Shown: positions 53,397 to 62,493 of the stretch, in pieces
Position numbering within the stretch: position 1 is the first letter of the stretch
Layout: every line of letters starts with the position of its first letter
DNA from: F1-120-MAGs118 sp013360535
Lineage (GTDB): Bacteria > Planctomycetota > UBA1135 > GCA-002686595
Reading direction: 5' to 3'
Length of the DNA: 64,000 nt
Assembly (NCBI GenBank): GCA_026647215.1
Contig: JAPKHC010000022.1
Span: 1-64,000, forward strand
Translations under genes and position numbers: made by a program
The notes under the pieces: generated by a model
What the model saw: the letters and a program-made list of their open reading frames with translations, nothing else
The model's database searches: none
Told to the model about the DNA's origin: nothing

Positions 53397-54254
53397 ATGG
53401 ACTCTCGACGTTCCGCGCTTCGCACGCTCTTCCTCGGACTGCTGCTCGTTGCGCTGTTCTGGCCGCTCAACTGGATCCTCGCGGAGACGCACGCGCTGTT
53501 CTTCCCGTTGTGGCTCGGATACGTGCTCACGGTCGACGGGATCGTGCGGCTGCGCACCGGCACCTCGCTGCTCGCGCGCCATCCGCGGCTGTTCTTCGTG
53601 CTGTTCCCGCTCTCGGTGCCGGGGTGGTGGCTGTTCGAGGCCTTCAACGAGCGCCTGGGCAACTGGGAGTACCTCGGTGCGGAGCGCTTCAGCGACGTCG
53701 AGTACTTCCTGTGGGCCTCGCTCTCGTTCTCGACGGTGATTCCGGCGGTGTTCGAGAGCGCCGAGCTCGTGCGCAGCTTCCGCTTCATCGAGCGCTTCGC
53801 ACGCGGGCCGGTGTTTCCGCGCCGCGGCGACACGCTGGCCTACCGCGGCACGCTCGCGCTGCTCGGGCTGGGCATGACGGCGGCGACGCTGCTGTGGCCC
53901 GAGAAGTGCTTCCCGTTCGTGTGGACCGGCCTCGTGTTCGTGCTCGAGCCCGTGTGCCTTGCGCTGGGCCGGCGCGCGTTCACCGACGACCTGCGGCGCG
54001 GCGACTGGCGGCCGTGGATGTCGTTGTGGCTCGGCGGCCTCCTGTGCGGGTTCTTCTGGGAAATGTGGAACCTGTGGAGCTTCCCCAAGTGGATCTACCA
54101 CGTGCCGTACGTCGGGTTCTGGAAGGTGTTCGAGATGCCGCTGCTGGGGTACCTCGGTTACCTGCCATTCGCGATGGAGCTGTACCTGATGGCGCAGCTC
54201 GCCCTGCCGCGGAGCGTCGAGATTCCGTTGCCCCGCGAGCGCGAAGTAAGCTGA
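53397..54254 (+). CDS. Polytopic membrane protein of unknown function
   Basis: A 285-residue protein with about eight hydrophobic helices, many Trp and conserved-looking acidic-aromatic loops such as WWLFEAFNERLGNWEYLG and FWEMWNLWSFPKWIYHVP. The pattern recalls small planctomycete membrane proteins annotated as hypothetical; I see no enzyme motif. A TATCCT box (53367-53372) lies 25 nt upstream of the ATG. The metzincin gene follows 4 nt after its stop and probably shares its transcript. Confidence 0.72.
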   Translation: MDSRRSALRTLFLGLLLVALFWPLNWILAETHALFFPLWLGYVLTVDGIVRLRTGTSLLARHPRLFFVLFPLSVPGWWLFEAFNERLGNWEYLGAERFSDVEYFLWASLSFSTVIPAVFESAELVRSFRFIERFARGPVFPRRGDTLAYRGTLALLGLGMTAATLLWPEKCFPFVWTGLVFVLEPVCLALGRRAFTDDLRRGDWRPWMSLWLGGLLCGFFWEMWNLWSFPKWIYHVPYVGFWKVFEMPLLGYLGYLPFAMELYLMAQLALPRSVEIPLPREREVS

Positions 54255-54258
54255 TCGG

Positions 54259-56430
54259 ATGCTGCTTCTCGGGCTGCAAGCGGACCTGACGCGGACCTGG
54301 GCCTCGTGCGACGCGCGCGCGGAGGCGCTCGTCGTGCGGGACGTCGACGGCGACGGGTTCGGCGACGCGTGCGTGCGCATCGGAGGAGCGTGGCTCGTCG
54401 CGCGCACGATCGAGGGCTGGAAGGCGAGCGGCTGGCGCGGGGCGGAGAGCTTCGGGGCGGCGCTCGCGGCGGAGCTCGACCAGCGCGCGAAGGAGGCCGG
54501 GGAAGGGGCGCCGCGCAGCGGGCCGCCGCCCTACGAGCCCGAGGCCGAGTACGTGCTCTCCGCAAGCGGCGACCTCGACGGCGACGGCCGGACGGACACG
54601 CTGCGCGGATTCCGCTGCACGCGACCGAGCGCGTTCCTCGAGCTGCGGCTCGAGCCGAGCGACGCGAAGCGCCGGGACAGCGATGGCGACGGCCTTCCCG
54701 ACGGCTGGGAGATCGACGGACTGCCGCGCGGCATCGACGCGGGCAACGCGAAGCTCGACCCCGCGCGTCCCGACGTGATCTGCGCGGTCGCGCCGTACGC
54801 CGGCGTCGACGCGAAGGCGCTCGAGAAGGAGCTGCTGCAGGTTGCGCGCCTGTACGACGCGATCGGCGTGCAGTTCTGGTGGCGCATGGAGCCGGAGGTG
54901 GTGCCCGAGAAGCAGGCCGGTGGCGACTGGGGAGCCTGTGGAGCGCTCAACTTCTCCCTGAAGGAGCGCGGCGTGCTGCACTGGATGCAGGTGACTTCCG
55001 GCGGTGGCGGGCAGGCGCAGCAGACCGGCGACATGGGCGGCTGCGGCCTCGGCCACGCCGTGTTCGCGCACGAGTTCGGGCACCAGCTCTCGCTCTCGCA
55101 CACCGGCGACAGCGAGCCCGCCTGGTGCCCGCTGTACCCGTCGCTGATGAACTACGCCTACAGCTATTCGCTCGGCGGCGACGCGCGCGCGATCCGCTTC
55201 TCGACCGGGCGCTTCGCGGGCGTCGAGCTGAACGAAGCGCGCCTCGAGGAGCGCCTGCCCTTCGCGCACGCCGACGTGAAGTTCCTCGCCGCGGCGCCGT
55301 TCCGTTTCACGCTGGAGGCCGATGGCGAGCACGCGACGCGCATCGACTGGAATCAGGATGGTGTCTTCGGCGCCGCGCCCGTGTCCGCGGACATCAACTA
55401 CGGCAGCTCGACGAGCTGCGGCATTCGCCGCGATCTGGGCGGGGTGTTCCTCGGCGCGGCGCCGGCGCTCGCCCATGTCGGCGACACGGCGTGGCTCGCG
55501 ACGCTCGACCAGACGCAGGCGACGGTGTCCGTGCGCGCCTTTCTCGGAGCCGAGCGCTGGAGCGAGCCGCGCACGATCGGCGACTCGGCGACGACGGAGG
55601 ACCCGCTCCTCGTCGACGCGTGGGGGCGCGGCATGTTGCTCACGCGGCGCACCGGAGCGTGGGGCGTCAACCTGTTCGACGCGAACGAGGTGCGCGAGCG
55701 CGCCGATGTCGCGGGCCTGCCCGAGCGCGAGCTGTCCGTCGCGCGAGTGGGGGAGCGGCTCCTGTTCGTCACGCGCACGAGCGAGGGCGAACTCGACACG
55801 TTCTGGCTCGATTCGACCGAGCGCATCGAGGTGCACCACGGCGAGCGGCTCGCGCTGACCTCGCAGGTGCCCGTGGGGATCGGCGTCGAGCCGTTGACCG
55901 GTCGCGTCGTGATCGCGAGCGCGGGAACCAACGCGCGCGGAGTTCCGATGTGCCTGCGCGTGAGCTGGTTCACGCTCGAGGGCGAGCGGCTCACGCCGGT
56001 CGAGACGCGCTGGGTGCGCGGCGAGGCGAGCGGCACGCGCTGCACGACGCGGCCGGTCGTCGCGTTCGATCCCGCGGGGCAGCTCAACGTCTTCCACACG
56101 AACGAGCCGTCGGTCGAGGGCCAGATGAACTTCTGGCGCACGCGCCGCATCGGCAACGAGAAGCTCGACGAAGGCTGGCTCGTCTCGCTGCTCTACGACG
56201 TCTGGACGCGCACGCGCCGGCCGGTCGCGTTCACGACCGGTGCCCAAGGCAGCCTGTTCGCCTTCCGCTGGGACGCGGCCGAGGCGCACGGGATGCGCGT
56301 CAACGCGCTGCTCGTCGGGCACAACGGCTTCGGCATCGACGCCGAGCCGATGCGCGATTTCGACGACGGTGCGAAGATCCGGCTGCACGGCCTCGCCCAC
56401 TCGATCCTCTGGATGCAGGACGCCCGATGA
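54259..56430 (+). CDS. Metzincin-type zinc metalloprotease with calcium-loop motifs
   Basis: A 723-residue protein. Three Asp-rich loops of the thrombospondin-3/EF-hand kind occur early: DVDGDGFGD, DLDGDGRTD and DSDGDGLPDGWE. The protease core has the full metzincin site HEFGHQLSLSH (HExxHxxxxxH, near residue 270) followed by SLMNYAY, where the Met is the Met-turn. A beta-propeller-like C-terminal half (about 400-720) may bind substrate. There is no clear signal peptide; the N-terminus MLLLGLQADL is short, so the start or export route is uncertain. The stop overlaps the sulfatase start (ATGA at 56427). Confidence 0.82.
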   Translation: MLLLGLQADLTRTWASCDARAEALVVRDVDGDGFGDACVRIGGAWLVARTIEGWKASGWRGAESFGAALAAELDQRAKEAGEGAPRSGPPPYEPEAEYVLSASGDLDGDGRTDTLRGFRCTRPSAFLELRLEPSDAKRRDSDGDGLPDGWEIDGLPRGIDAGNAKLDPARPDVICAVAPYAGVDAKALEKELLQVARLYDAIGVQFWWRMEPEVVPEKQAGGDWGACGALNFSLKERGVLHWMQVTSGGGGQAQQTGDMGGCGLGHAVFAHEFGHQLSLSHTGDSEPAWCPLYPSLMNYAYSYSLGGDARAIRFSTGRFAGVELNEARLEERLPFAHADVKFLAAAPFRFTLEADGEHATRIDWNQDGVFGAAPVSADINYGSSTSCGIRRDLGGVFLGAAPALAHVGDTAWLATLDQTQATVSVRAFLGAERWSEPRTIGDSATTEDPLLVDAWGRGMLLTRRTGAWGVNLFDANEVRERADVAGLPERELSVARVGERLLFVTRTSEGELDTFWLDSTERIEVHHGERLALTSQVPVGIGVEPLTGRVVIASAGTNARGVPMCLRVSWFTLEGERLTPVETRWVRGEASGTRCTTRPVVAFDPAGQLNVFHTNEPSVEGQMNFWRTRRIGNEKLDEGWLVSLLYDVWTRTRRPVAFTTGAQGSLFAFRWDAAEAHGMRVNALLVGHNGFGIDAEPMRDFDDGAKIRLHGLAHSILWMQDAR

Positions 56431-57782
56431 ACCGCCGACTGGTGTGGCTCGCGACGCTCGCGCTCGCGCTCGTGGGGACTTTTGTCGCCTGCGGCGGCAA
56501 GGAGGAGCGCAAGCCCAACGTGGTGCTGATCCTCGTCGACACGCTGCGGCCCGACCACCTGCAGGCCTACGGCTACCAGCGTCCGACGTCGCCGTTCCTC
56601 TCCGGCCTCGCGCAGCGCGGCGTCCTGTGCGAGCGCGCCTTCTCGGCCTCGACCTGGACCGCGCCATCGACGGCCTCGCTGTTCACGGGCCTGTACCCCA
56701 ACCAGCACGGCATCACCGAGGGTTTCTTCGTGCACCGCAAGCGGGCGGAACGCGACGGCGCGGAGAGCGCGGCCGAGGAGGCGAGCGTGGCGCTCAATCG
56801 CCTGCCCGAGGGCGTGCCGACGGTGCCGGAGCTCTTCGAGCGCGCCGGCTACGCGACGTTTGGCGCGAGCTGCAACGTCAACGTGACCTCGCGCATCGGC
56901 TTCGACCGCGGCTTCGGGCAGTTCGCGGACTTCACGGGTCCCCAGTACGGCAAGGGCGCCAACGCCGAGCAGGTGCTCGCGCAGCTGCGCACGTGGAAGC
57001 CGGAGATCGCCGGCGAGCGCCCGTACTTCCTGTACCTGCACTTCAACGACGTCCACTCGCCGTGGACTCCGCACAAGCCCGCGTTCCCCGTCGACAACCA
57101 GGCCTACGGCTCCGAGCGCTCGCAGTACGACGGCGAGCTGCGTTTCCTCGACCGGACGCTCGAGCAGATCTCGCGTGAGCTCGGCTGGAACGACGACACG
57201 CTGGTGGTCGTCGTGTCGGACCACGGCGAGGAATTCGGCGAGCACGGCGCGCTCGGGCACGGCTACTCGGTGCACAACGAGCTGATGCGCATCGTGATGC
57301 TGTACTCGTGGCCGGCGGTGCTGCCGCAGGGGCGCCGCATCGTGCAGCCGGTGTCGATCCTCGACGTGCTGCCGACGCTCGCGCAGCTCGTGGGGCTCGA
57401 TGTGCCGCAGGATCGGTCCGGAGTGTCGCTCGCGCCGTCGCTCGCGGGTCGGGCCGAGCCGCCGGAGCGCACGCTGTTCGCGCTGCGGCTCAAGGAGGGC
57501 GGCACGCGCCAGCTGTGGGCCGCGCAGCGCGGGAACTGGAAGCTGATCCTGTCGGGAATTGGCGCGCAGCTCTACGACCACTCGATCGATCCGCTCGAGC
57601 GCAAGGACGTCTCGCGCGAGCATCCGGAGACGGTCGAGCGGCTCCTGGGCGAGCTGCGCGAGTTCCGCGCCGGATCGCACGTGCGCGGCGGCACGAAGGT
57701 CGACGTGGAACTCGACGCCGACGCGATCAAGGCCCTCGAGCAGCTCGGCTACACCGACAAGGCGGGCGACGGCGACAAGTGA
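56427..57782 (+). CDS. Sulfatase-family lipoprotein with Thr at the nucleophile position
   Basis: A 451-residue lipoprotein (lipobox FVAC, Cys22). Alkaline phosphatase-superfamily fold: VVLILVDTLRPDHL with the metal Asp, WTAPSTASLFTGLYPNQHG, and VVSDHGEEFGEHG with the second metal site. Normal sulfatases have C/S-x-P-S-R, where Cys or Ser becomes formylglycine. Here the positions read T-A-P-S-T, so no formylglycine is expected; Thr is the nucleophile in LtaS/phosphoethanolamine-transferase relatives. It may be a phosphotransferase or phosphodiesterase instead of a sulfatase. Coupled to the metzincin gene by ATGA. Confidence 0.82.
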   Translation: MNRRLVWLATLALALVGTFVACGGKEERKPNVVLILVDTLRPDHLQAYGYQRPTSPFLSGLAQRGVLCERAFSASTWTAPSTASLFTGLYPNQHGITEGFFVHRKRAERDGAESAAEEASVALNRLPEGVPTVPELFERAGYATFGASCNVNVTSRIGFDRGFGQFADFTGPQYGKGANAEQVLAQLRTWKPEIAGERPYFLYLHFNDVHSPWTPHKPAFPVDNQAYGSERSQYDGELRFLDRTLEQISRELGWNDDTLVVVVSDHGEEFGEHGALGHGYSVHNELMRIVMLYSWPAVLPQGRRIVQPVSILDVLPTLAQLVGLDVPQDRSGVSLAPSLAGRAEPPERTLFALRLKEGGTRQLWAAQRGNWKLILSGIGAQLYDHSIDPLERKDVSREHPETVERLLGELREFRAGSHVRGGTKVDVELDADAIKALEQLGYTDKAGDGDK

Positions 57783-57812
57783 GCGCTCGTGTCGTCACTT
57801 CCTGCCGCGCTC

Positions 57813-57989
57813 TCACTTGTCGGCGACGTCCTCGAAGTCGAACGAGTTCTTCGGGTCCGCCGGGGCGATCTTGAACACGTAGTTCATTCCCGCGGGCTTG
57901 CGCGGATCGGCGGGAGCCTTCGGCGCGGCCTTCTCGGCCTCGTCCTTGGCCTCCTCGCGTGAGGCCTCGTCCTTGCGCTGTTCCTTCAT
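57813..57989 (-). CDS. 58-residue peptide, candidate RiPP precursor coupled to radical SAM gene
   Basis: A very charged small protein. The N-terminal half is a Lys/Glu/Asp-rich helix (leader-like), and two APADP(R/K) words flank the second half, which reads MNYVFKIAPADP and ends NSFDFEDVADK. Its ATG overlaps the stop of the radical SAM gene (57986-57989), which is the normal sign of translational coupling. Known systems pair radical SAM enzymes bearing an RRE/PqqD domain with a short precursor peptide. The aromatic- and Asp-rich C-terminus could be the modified core. An unrelated small accessory protein remains possible. Confidence 0.6.
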   Translation of the reverse strand: MKEQRKDEASREEAKDEAEKAAPKAPADPRKPAGMNYVFKIAPADPKNSFDFEDVADK

Positions 57990-60202
57990 CGCGTCGTCTC
58001 CGTCTCCAGGATTCCCGTCTCGAACAAACGCTGCCGGCGCATCTCCTCCACGCAGCGCAGCGCCTCGCCGCGCACGTCGTGGGGGATGATCTCGATCACC
58101 TGCTCGACCGTGCGCGTGCCGTCGCAGCGCTCGAGCAGGAGCGCCGCCGCGGCGGAGAAGCACTGCACTTCGCCGGTCGCCGGGTCGTACACGAGAGCCG
58201 AGTCGCTGCGCGGCTCGCGTTCCAGCTCCTTGTCGAAGCGCACGCGGTCGGAGTCCTCGACCAGATCGGACTGGTAGCGCGGCCGCAGCGTCGCCGAGTC
58301 GATCGCGGCGAGGCGCTGGTCGATGCCGGCGCGGTCGAAGCCGAGCTCGAGCCGCACGAGGTCGCGGCGGCGGCGCGGGCGCTCCGTGGCGCTGCTGGCG
58401 TTGCGCGGCCGCTCGAGCACGTCCGCGAGCAGCTTCTCCCAGGTCCCCGCACGCGCGAGGTACAGGAAGTAGTGGCTCTTGAGCTCGTGGTAGAGCATGT
58501 TCGTGTTCTGGAACACGGGGAAGTGCGAGCGCAGCGCGCGCGTGAACTCGAGGTACGTGTCGCGCGCCTCGCGCCGGCTCATGCCGCTCGTGCACTTGAA
58601 GTCGTAGTAGACCTGCAGGTCGGCCGTCGGATCGGGGTAGATCTCGGCGATGTCGAACTCCTGCCGGCGCTTGAAGATCTCGCTCGACTCGTCGAGGTAG
58701 AACACGCGCACGCTGACCTCCTGGATCGCGTCGCGGTTGGCGAGGATCGTCTGCAGCGTCTCGCGCGCCTCGTCTCGCGTCTCGGTGGGGAAGCCGACCA
58801 TCACGTACAGCGTGACCGAGATGCCGCTCTTGCGCACGCGCCGCACGAGCTCGATCGAGCGGTCGGGGTCGATGCCCTTGCACATGCGTGCGAGCACGCG
58901 GCGCGACGAGCTCTCGTACCCGAAGGCGATGCGCTTGCAGCCCGACTTCGCCATCGCGTCGCAGACTTCCTGCGTGAACGCCTCGTGCTCGAGGCGCGCG
59001 TCGCACCACCAGTCGATGTCGAGGCCCGCGTCGAGGATCGCCTGCGGCAGGCGCGCGGCCATGTTCGGCGGCAGGTCCTCGATCGCGAGGTAGAAGTGCC
59101 GCGTGCCGTACTTCGCCGACAGCTTGCGCATGTCCTCGACGGTCTGGTCGATCGCTCGCCCGCGGTAGCCCGGCCCGATCACGGTGTAGAGCGTGCAGAA
59201 CACGCACTTGCCCCAATAGCAGCCGCGCGTGATCGCGAGCGGGATCACGAGCTCGGGACTGAAGTACGTCGTGAGCGGGAGCCCGTCGAAGTCCGGCGTC
59301 GGCAGCGTCTTGATGTCGAGCGGGTCGCGGTGCGTGTTGTGGTGCACGTTGCCGTCGGCATCGCACCACAGCATGTTCGGGATCGCCGAGAGGTCGCGGC
59401 GGCCGCTCTCGATCTCCTGGCACAGCTGGAGCAGCGGGCCTTCGCCCTCGAGCATGATGAAGCTGTCGATGACGCCCCAGACCTCGGGGCGCCTGGAGAG
59501 CTTCTCGGCGACGTACGCGAGCAGGCCACCGCCGACGGTGATGTGCACCGAGGGCTTCCACTGCTTGACCAGCCGCGCGAGCGCGAAGGCGGGGATGGCC
59601 TGGCTGGGGAAGGTGAGCGAGATGCCGACGAGGTCGGGGTCGAGCGCCTTCAGGCGCGGCAGCGTGTGCTCGCGGAAGAACTCGAGGAACGGGTTCTCGC
59701 GCTCGTCGGCGGTGCCGGCGAGGATCTCGGAGCTGCGCTCGACCGAGTAGCGCATCACGAAGCCGTGCGCGGTCAGGCGCGACGGCCAGAACTCCTCGGA
59801 GATGATGCGCAGGCCCTGCTCGATCGTGCGCCCGGCCCACAGGTAGCGCTCGTAGTCGTAGAAGAGCTCCTTGGTGCGCAGCACGCGCTTGGCCTCGTCG
59901 ATCGTGGCCGCGACCTGCTCGCCCACGAGCGCGATCTCCGAGAGCGACTGGTAGCGCTCCATGTCGGAGAAGACCAGCGTCTCCTTCGCGTCGAGCGCGG
60001 CGAGGCGCGCCTTCGCGTCGATGCGCGCGAGCGAACGCTCGAGCCGCTCGCGCGACAGGAAGTGGTCGTAGGCGAGGATGCTCTCGTCGAACATCTCGAC
60101 CTGCTCGACGCCGTGCGCGCGCAGGTAGGCCGCCAGCGACGGCAGGCTCAGGTACGGCTGGGTGAAGTGGCCTTGCGGCGGAAAGACGAGTGCGACCTTC
60201 AT
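57986..60202 (-). CDS. B12-binding-type radical SAM protein with C-terminal PqqD/RRE-like domain
   Basis: A 738-residue protein. The N-terminus (about 1-230) has a B12-binding-like Rossmann fold starting MKVALVFPPQGHFTQPYLSLPS and a later ITVGGG. The radical SAM core has RGCYWGKCVFC (Cys328, 333, 336; spacing C-x4-C-x2-C, not the usual C-x3-C-x2-C), then FGYESSSRRVL and YVMVGFPTET. The last 70 residues resemble PqqD, with an LLLERCDGTRTVEQVI-type motif; in RiPP enzymes this domain binds the precursor leader. Coupled to the 58-residue peptide gene and 3 nt downstream of a CRTAC1-like gene. Possible chemistry: C-methylation or cross-linking. Confidence 0.82.
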   Translation of the reverse strand: MKVALVFPPQGHFTQPYLSLPSLAAYLRAHGVEQVEMFDESILAYDHFLSRERLERSLARIDAKARLAALDAKETLVFSDMERYQSLSEIALVGEQVAATIDEAKRVLRTKELFYDYERYLWAGRTIEQGLRIISEEFWPSRLTAHGFVMRYSVERSSEILAGTADERENPFLEFFREHTLPRLKALDPDLVGISLTFPSQAIPAFALARLVKQWKPSVHITVGGGLLAYVAEKLSRRPEVWGVIDSFIMLEGEGPLLQLCQEIESGRRDLSAIPNMLWCDADGNVHHNTHRDPLDIKTLPTPDFDGLPLTTYFSPELVIPLAITRGCYWGKCVFCTLYTVIGPGYRGRAIDQTVEDMRKLSAKYGTRHFYLAIEDLPPNMAARLPQAILDAGLDIDWWCDARLEHEAFTQEVCDAMAKSGCKRIAFGYESSSRRVLARMCKGIDPDRSIELVRRVRKSGISVTLYVMVGFPTETRDEARETLQTILANRDAIQEVSVRVFYLDESSEIFKRRQEFDIAEIYPDPTADLQVYYDFKCTSGMSRREARDTYLEFTRALRSHFPVFQNTNMLYHELKSHYFLYLARAGTWEKLLADVLERPRNASSATERPRRRRDLVRLELGFDRAGIDQRLAAIDSATLRPRYQSDLVEDSDRVRFDKELEREPRSDSALVYDPATGEVQCFSAAAALLLERCDGTRTVEQVIEIIPHDVRGEALRCVEEMRRQRLFETGILETETTR

Positions 60203-60205
60203 CGG

Positions 60206-61942
60206 CTACGAATCCTCTGCGATCGCGAGGATACTGTCGAGCGCCGGAGCGCGCACCGTCGAGCGTGCGCCCGAGGGCCACAGCACCTGCACCTCCTCGA
60301 TCTTGTCCACGGGTCCGAGCCCGAAGTGCAGGCGCGGATCGTGCGAGGAATACAGGCCCTGCGTCGTGCGCATCTCGCGCACCCAGCTGCGCCCGCCGGC
60401 CTTGACCGTCACTCTGGCGCCGATTCCGTCGCGGTTGGAGCGCGCACCGGCGAGCTTGACCGCGAGCCAGCGTCCGCCGCGCACCGAGCGGTTCTCGAGG
60501 AGCCGCGGTCGCTCGTCGAGGTCGATCACCACCGCATCGACATCGCCGTCGTCGTCGGGATCGCCGAAGGCGACGCCGCGCGCGGAGTGCAGCTCGACGA
60601 ACGGCCCGCCGGTCTTGACGGTCGCGTCGATCCACACGAGCTGCCCGTTCGCGCCGCGCACGGCCTCGAAGAGCTGCGTCTCCATCTTCCAGCCGCTCAT
60701 GCCGATCTCCTTCGCCTGCGGATACACGTGGCCGTTCGCGACGAGCACGTCGAGGTCGCCGTCGTTCTCCGCGTCGAAGAAGCCGCCGCCCCAGGCGAGC
60801 TTGTCCATCGTGCTCGCCGCGAGCCCGAGCGCGCGCGCGCGGTCGGAGAAGTGTCCCTTGCCATCGTTGACGTGCAGGCAGTTGGGCTCGAAGTCGAAGT
60901 TGGTGCGGAAGATGTCGAAGTCGCCGTCACCGTCGGCGTCCTCGGACACGAGCCCCATGGCGCTCGTCGGCTTGCCGTCGCCGCCGACCGCGAAGCCGCG
61001 CGGCCCGCTTTCCTCGCGGAAATGACCCTTTCCGTCGTTCAGGAACAGGTTCGAGGGCTGCATGTCGTTGGCGACGAGCAGGTCCTGATCGCCGTCGAGG
61101 TCGATGTCCGAGAAGATCGCCGCGTAGGAGCACAGGGGCTTCTCGAGCGCGAGCCCACGCTCTGCCGTCGCCTCGCGGAACTTGCCGCCGCCGACTCCGA
61201 GGAACAGCACGTCCTGCGCGCCGGGATTGAAGCCCTGCTTGTTCTCCTCCTCGGGCCCCCAGCCGACCTCGACGCCCTTGATGACATTGCGCTTGCCTCC
61301 GTTGGGCGGGCTTGCGAGATCAAACTCGCAGTAGTTCGCGACGTAAAGGTCGAGCCAACCGTCGTTGTCGACGTCCGCGAAGGCCGCGCCCGAGCTCCAC
61401 CGCTCGTTCTTGATGCCTGCCTCCGCCGTCGCGTCGACGAACTTGCCCCCGTCGTTGCGCAGGAGCACATCGGCTCCGAAACAGCCGAGGTACAGGTCCG
61501 TGTCACCGTCGTTGTCGCAGTCGGCGGTCGCGATCGCCTGCACCCAATCCGTGCGGTCGCAGCCCGTCTGAGCGCTGACGTCGGTGAAACGCAGCCCGCC
61601 GTCGTTGCGGTACAGCGCGCAGCGTGCCGTGCGCTCGAGCTCGAGTCGCGCGCCGTCGTCGACGTACTTCAGGCCCTGGCCGTTGCCGATGAACAGGTCC
61701 ATGTCGCCGTCGCCGTCGTAGTCGAGCCACGCCGCGCCGGTTCCGTTGCTCTCGGGGATGTACCAGCGCCGCGGGTCCCCGCTCACCTGCACGAGGCTCA
61801 GGCCCGCTCGCTCGGCGACATCGACGAACTCGATGCGCGCCGCAGCCGGGGAACCAGCCTCCGCCTTCGACGCCGTGGGAGCGGGAGCTTCGCTGCAGGC
61901 CGCAGCGAGGAACGGAACGATCGACGCAAGGCGCAGCTTCAT
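60206..61942 (-). CDS. CRTAC1/ASPIC-UnbV family FG-GAP lipoprotein
   Basis: A 578-residue lipoprotein (lipobox FLAAAC, Cys16). It is built of VCBS/FG-GAP calcium-binding repeats with D-x-D-x-D-G-D-x-D motifs such as DYDGDGDMDLF, DVDNDGWLDLY and DADGDGDFDIF, forming a beta-propeller. The C-terminal ASPIC/UnbV domain has GARVTVKAGGRSWVREM and LHFGLGPVDKIEEVQVLWPSG. Such proteins are frequent in Planctomycetota and lie on the cell surface or in the periplasm. It is followed by the radical SAM gene after 3 nt. A TATGCT box lies upstream on the minus strand. Confidence 0.9.
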   Translation of the reverse strand: MKLRLASIVPFLAAACSEAPAPTASKAEAGSPAAARIEFVDVAERAGLSLVQVSGDPRRWYIPESNGTGAAWLDYDGDGDMDLFIGNGQGLKYVDDGARLELERTARCALYRNDGGLRFTDVSAQTGCDRTDWVQAIATADCDNDGDTDLYLGCFGADVLLRNDGGKFVDATAEAGIKNERWSSGAAFADVDNDGWLDLYVANYCEFDLASPPNGGKRNVIKGVEVGWGPEEENKQGFNPGAQDVLFLGVGGGKFREATAERGLALEKPLCSYAAIFSDIDLDGDQDLLVANDMQPSNLFLNDGKGHFREESGPRGFAVGGDGKPTSAMGLVSEDADGDGDFDIFRTNFDFEPNCLHVNDGKGHFSDRARALGLAASTMDKLAWGGGFFDAENDGDLDVLVANGHVYPQAKEIGMSGWKMETQLFEAVRGANGQLVWIDATVKTGGPFVELHSARGVAFGDPDDDGDVDAVVIDLDERPRLLENRSVRGGRWLAVKLAGARSNRDGIGARVTVKAGGRSWVREMRTTQGLYSSHDPRLHFGLGPVDKIEEVQVLWPSGARSTVRAPALDSILAIAEDS

Positions 61943-61957
61943 GGCCGCGCAGCATAG

Positions 61958-62446
61958 TCAGGCGTCGGTGGCGACGTCGACGAGCACGGGCGCGAGTACA
62001 CGCGCCGCTTCCTTCGGATCGAGCGACACGAGCAGCCCGCGCCGGCCACCGTTGATCCAGATGCGATCCAGTTCGAGGATCGTGCGCTCCATGTAGATCC
62101 TCATCGCCCGGCGCGTGCCGAACGGGCTCGTGCCGCCGACCTGATAGCCCGAGTGCTTGTCCGCCGTCTCAGGCTTGCACGGCTGCACGCTGCGCGCGCC
62201 GATCTGGCGCGCGAGGTTGCGTGTCGAGACCTGCTTGTCGCCGTGCATGAGCACGACCAGCGGCTCCTTCGTGTCGTCCTCGAGCACGAGCGTCTTGATC
62301 ACCTTGTGCTCGTCCACGCCCAGCGCCGCCGACGAGGCCGCGGTCCCGCCCTTGTCGACGTAGGCGTACTCGTGCGTCTCGAACGCGACTCCGGCCGCCC
62401 GCAGCACGCGGAGCGCCTGGGTCATCGGCGGCGGTTTCGAGGCCAT
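61958..62446 (-). CDS. ybaK: YbaK/EbsC-type aminoacyl-tRNA deacylase
   Basis: A 162-residue protein of the YbaK family, which clears mischarged Cys-tRNA(Pro). Motifs: FETHEYAY near the start, KVIKTLVLE with the conserved Lys, and VGGTSPFGTRRAMR with the characteristic GGxSPFG loop. The usual length. I chose the start at 62446; the frame is open for 3 residues further. It lies 16 nt upstream of the CRTAC1-like gene start but probably has its own promoter. Confidence 0.9.
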   Translation of the reverse strand: MASKPPPMTQALRVLRAAGVAFETHEYAYVDKGGTAASSAALGVDEHKVIKTLVLEDDTKEPLVVLMHGDKQVSTRNLARQIGARSVQPCKPETADKHSGYQVGGTSPFGTRRAMRIYMERTILELDRIWINGGRRGLLVSLDPKEAARVLAPVLVDVATDA

Positions 62447-62493
62447 GGCGCACAAGATCGCATCGGCGCCGGGGCCGGCTCAAGCGCGAACGC

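Noticed and set aside
53980..56667. Minus-strand frame of 895 codons opposite the metzincin gene
   Set aside because: Shadow of a coding region with an intact HExxHxxxxxH protease on the other strand.
56427..57782. Ordinary formylglycine sulfatase
   Set aside because: The C/S-x-P-S-R motif is missing (TAPST), so I kept only the family-level name.
57959..61957. Plus-strand frame of 1332 codons opposite the radical SAM and CRTAC1-like genes
   Set aside because: No motif, skewed composition; the minus-strand genes have clear catalytic and calcium-binding motifs and overlapping stop/start signals.
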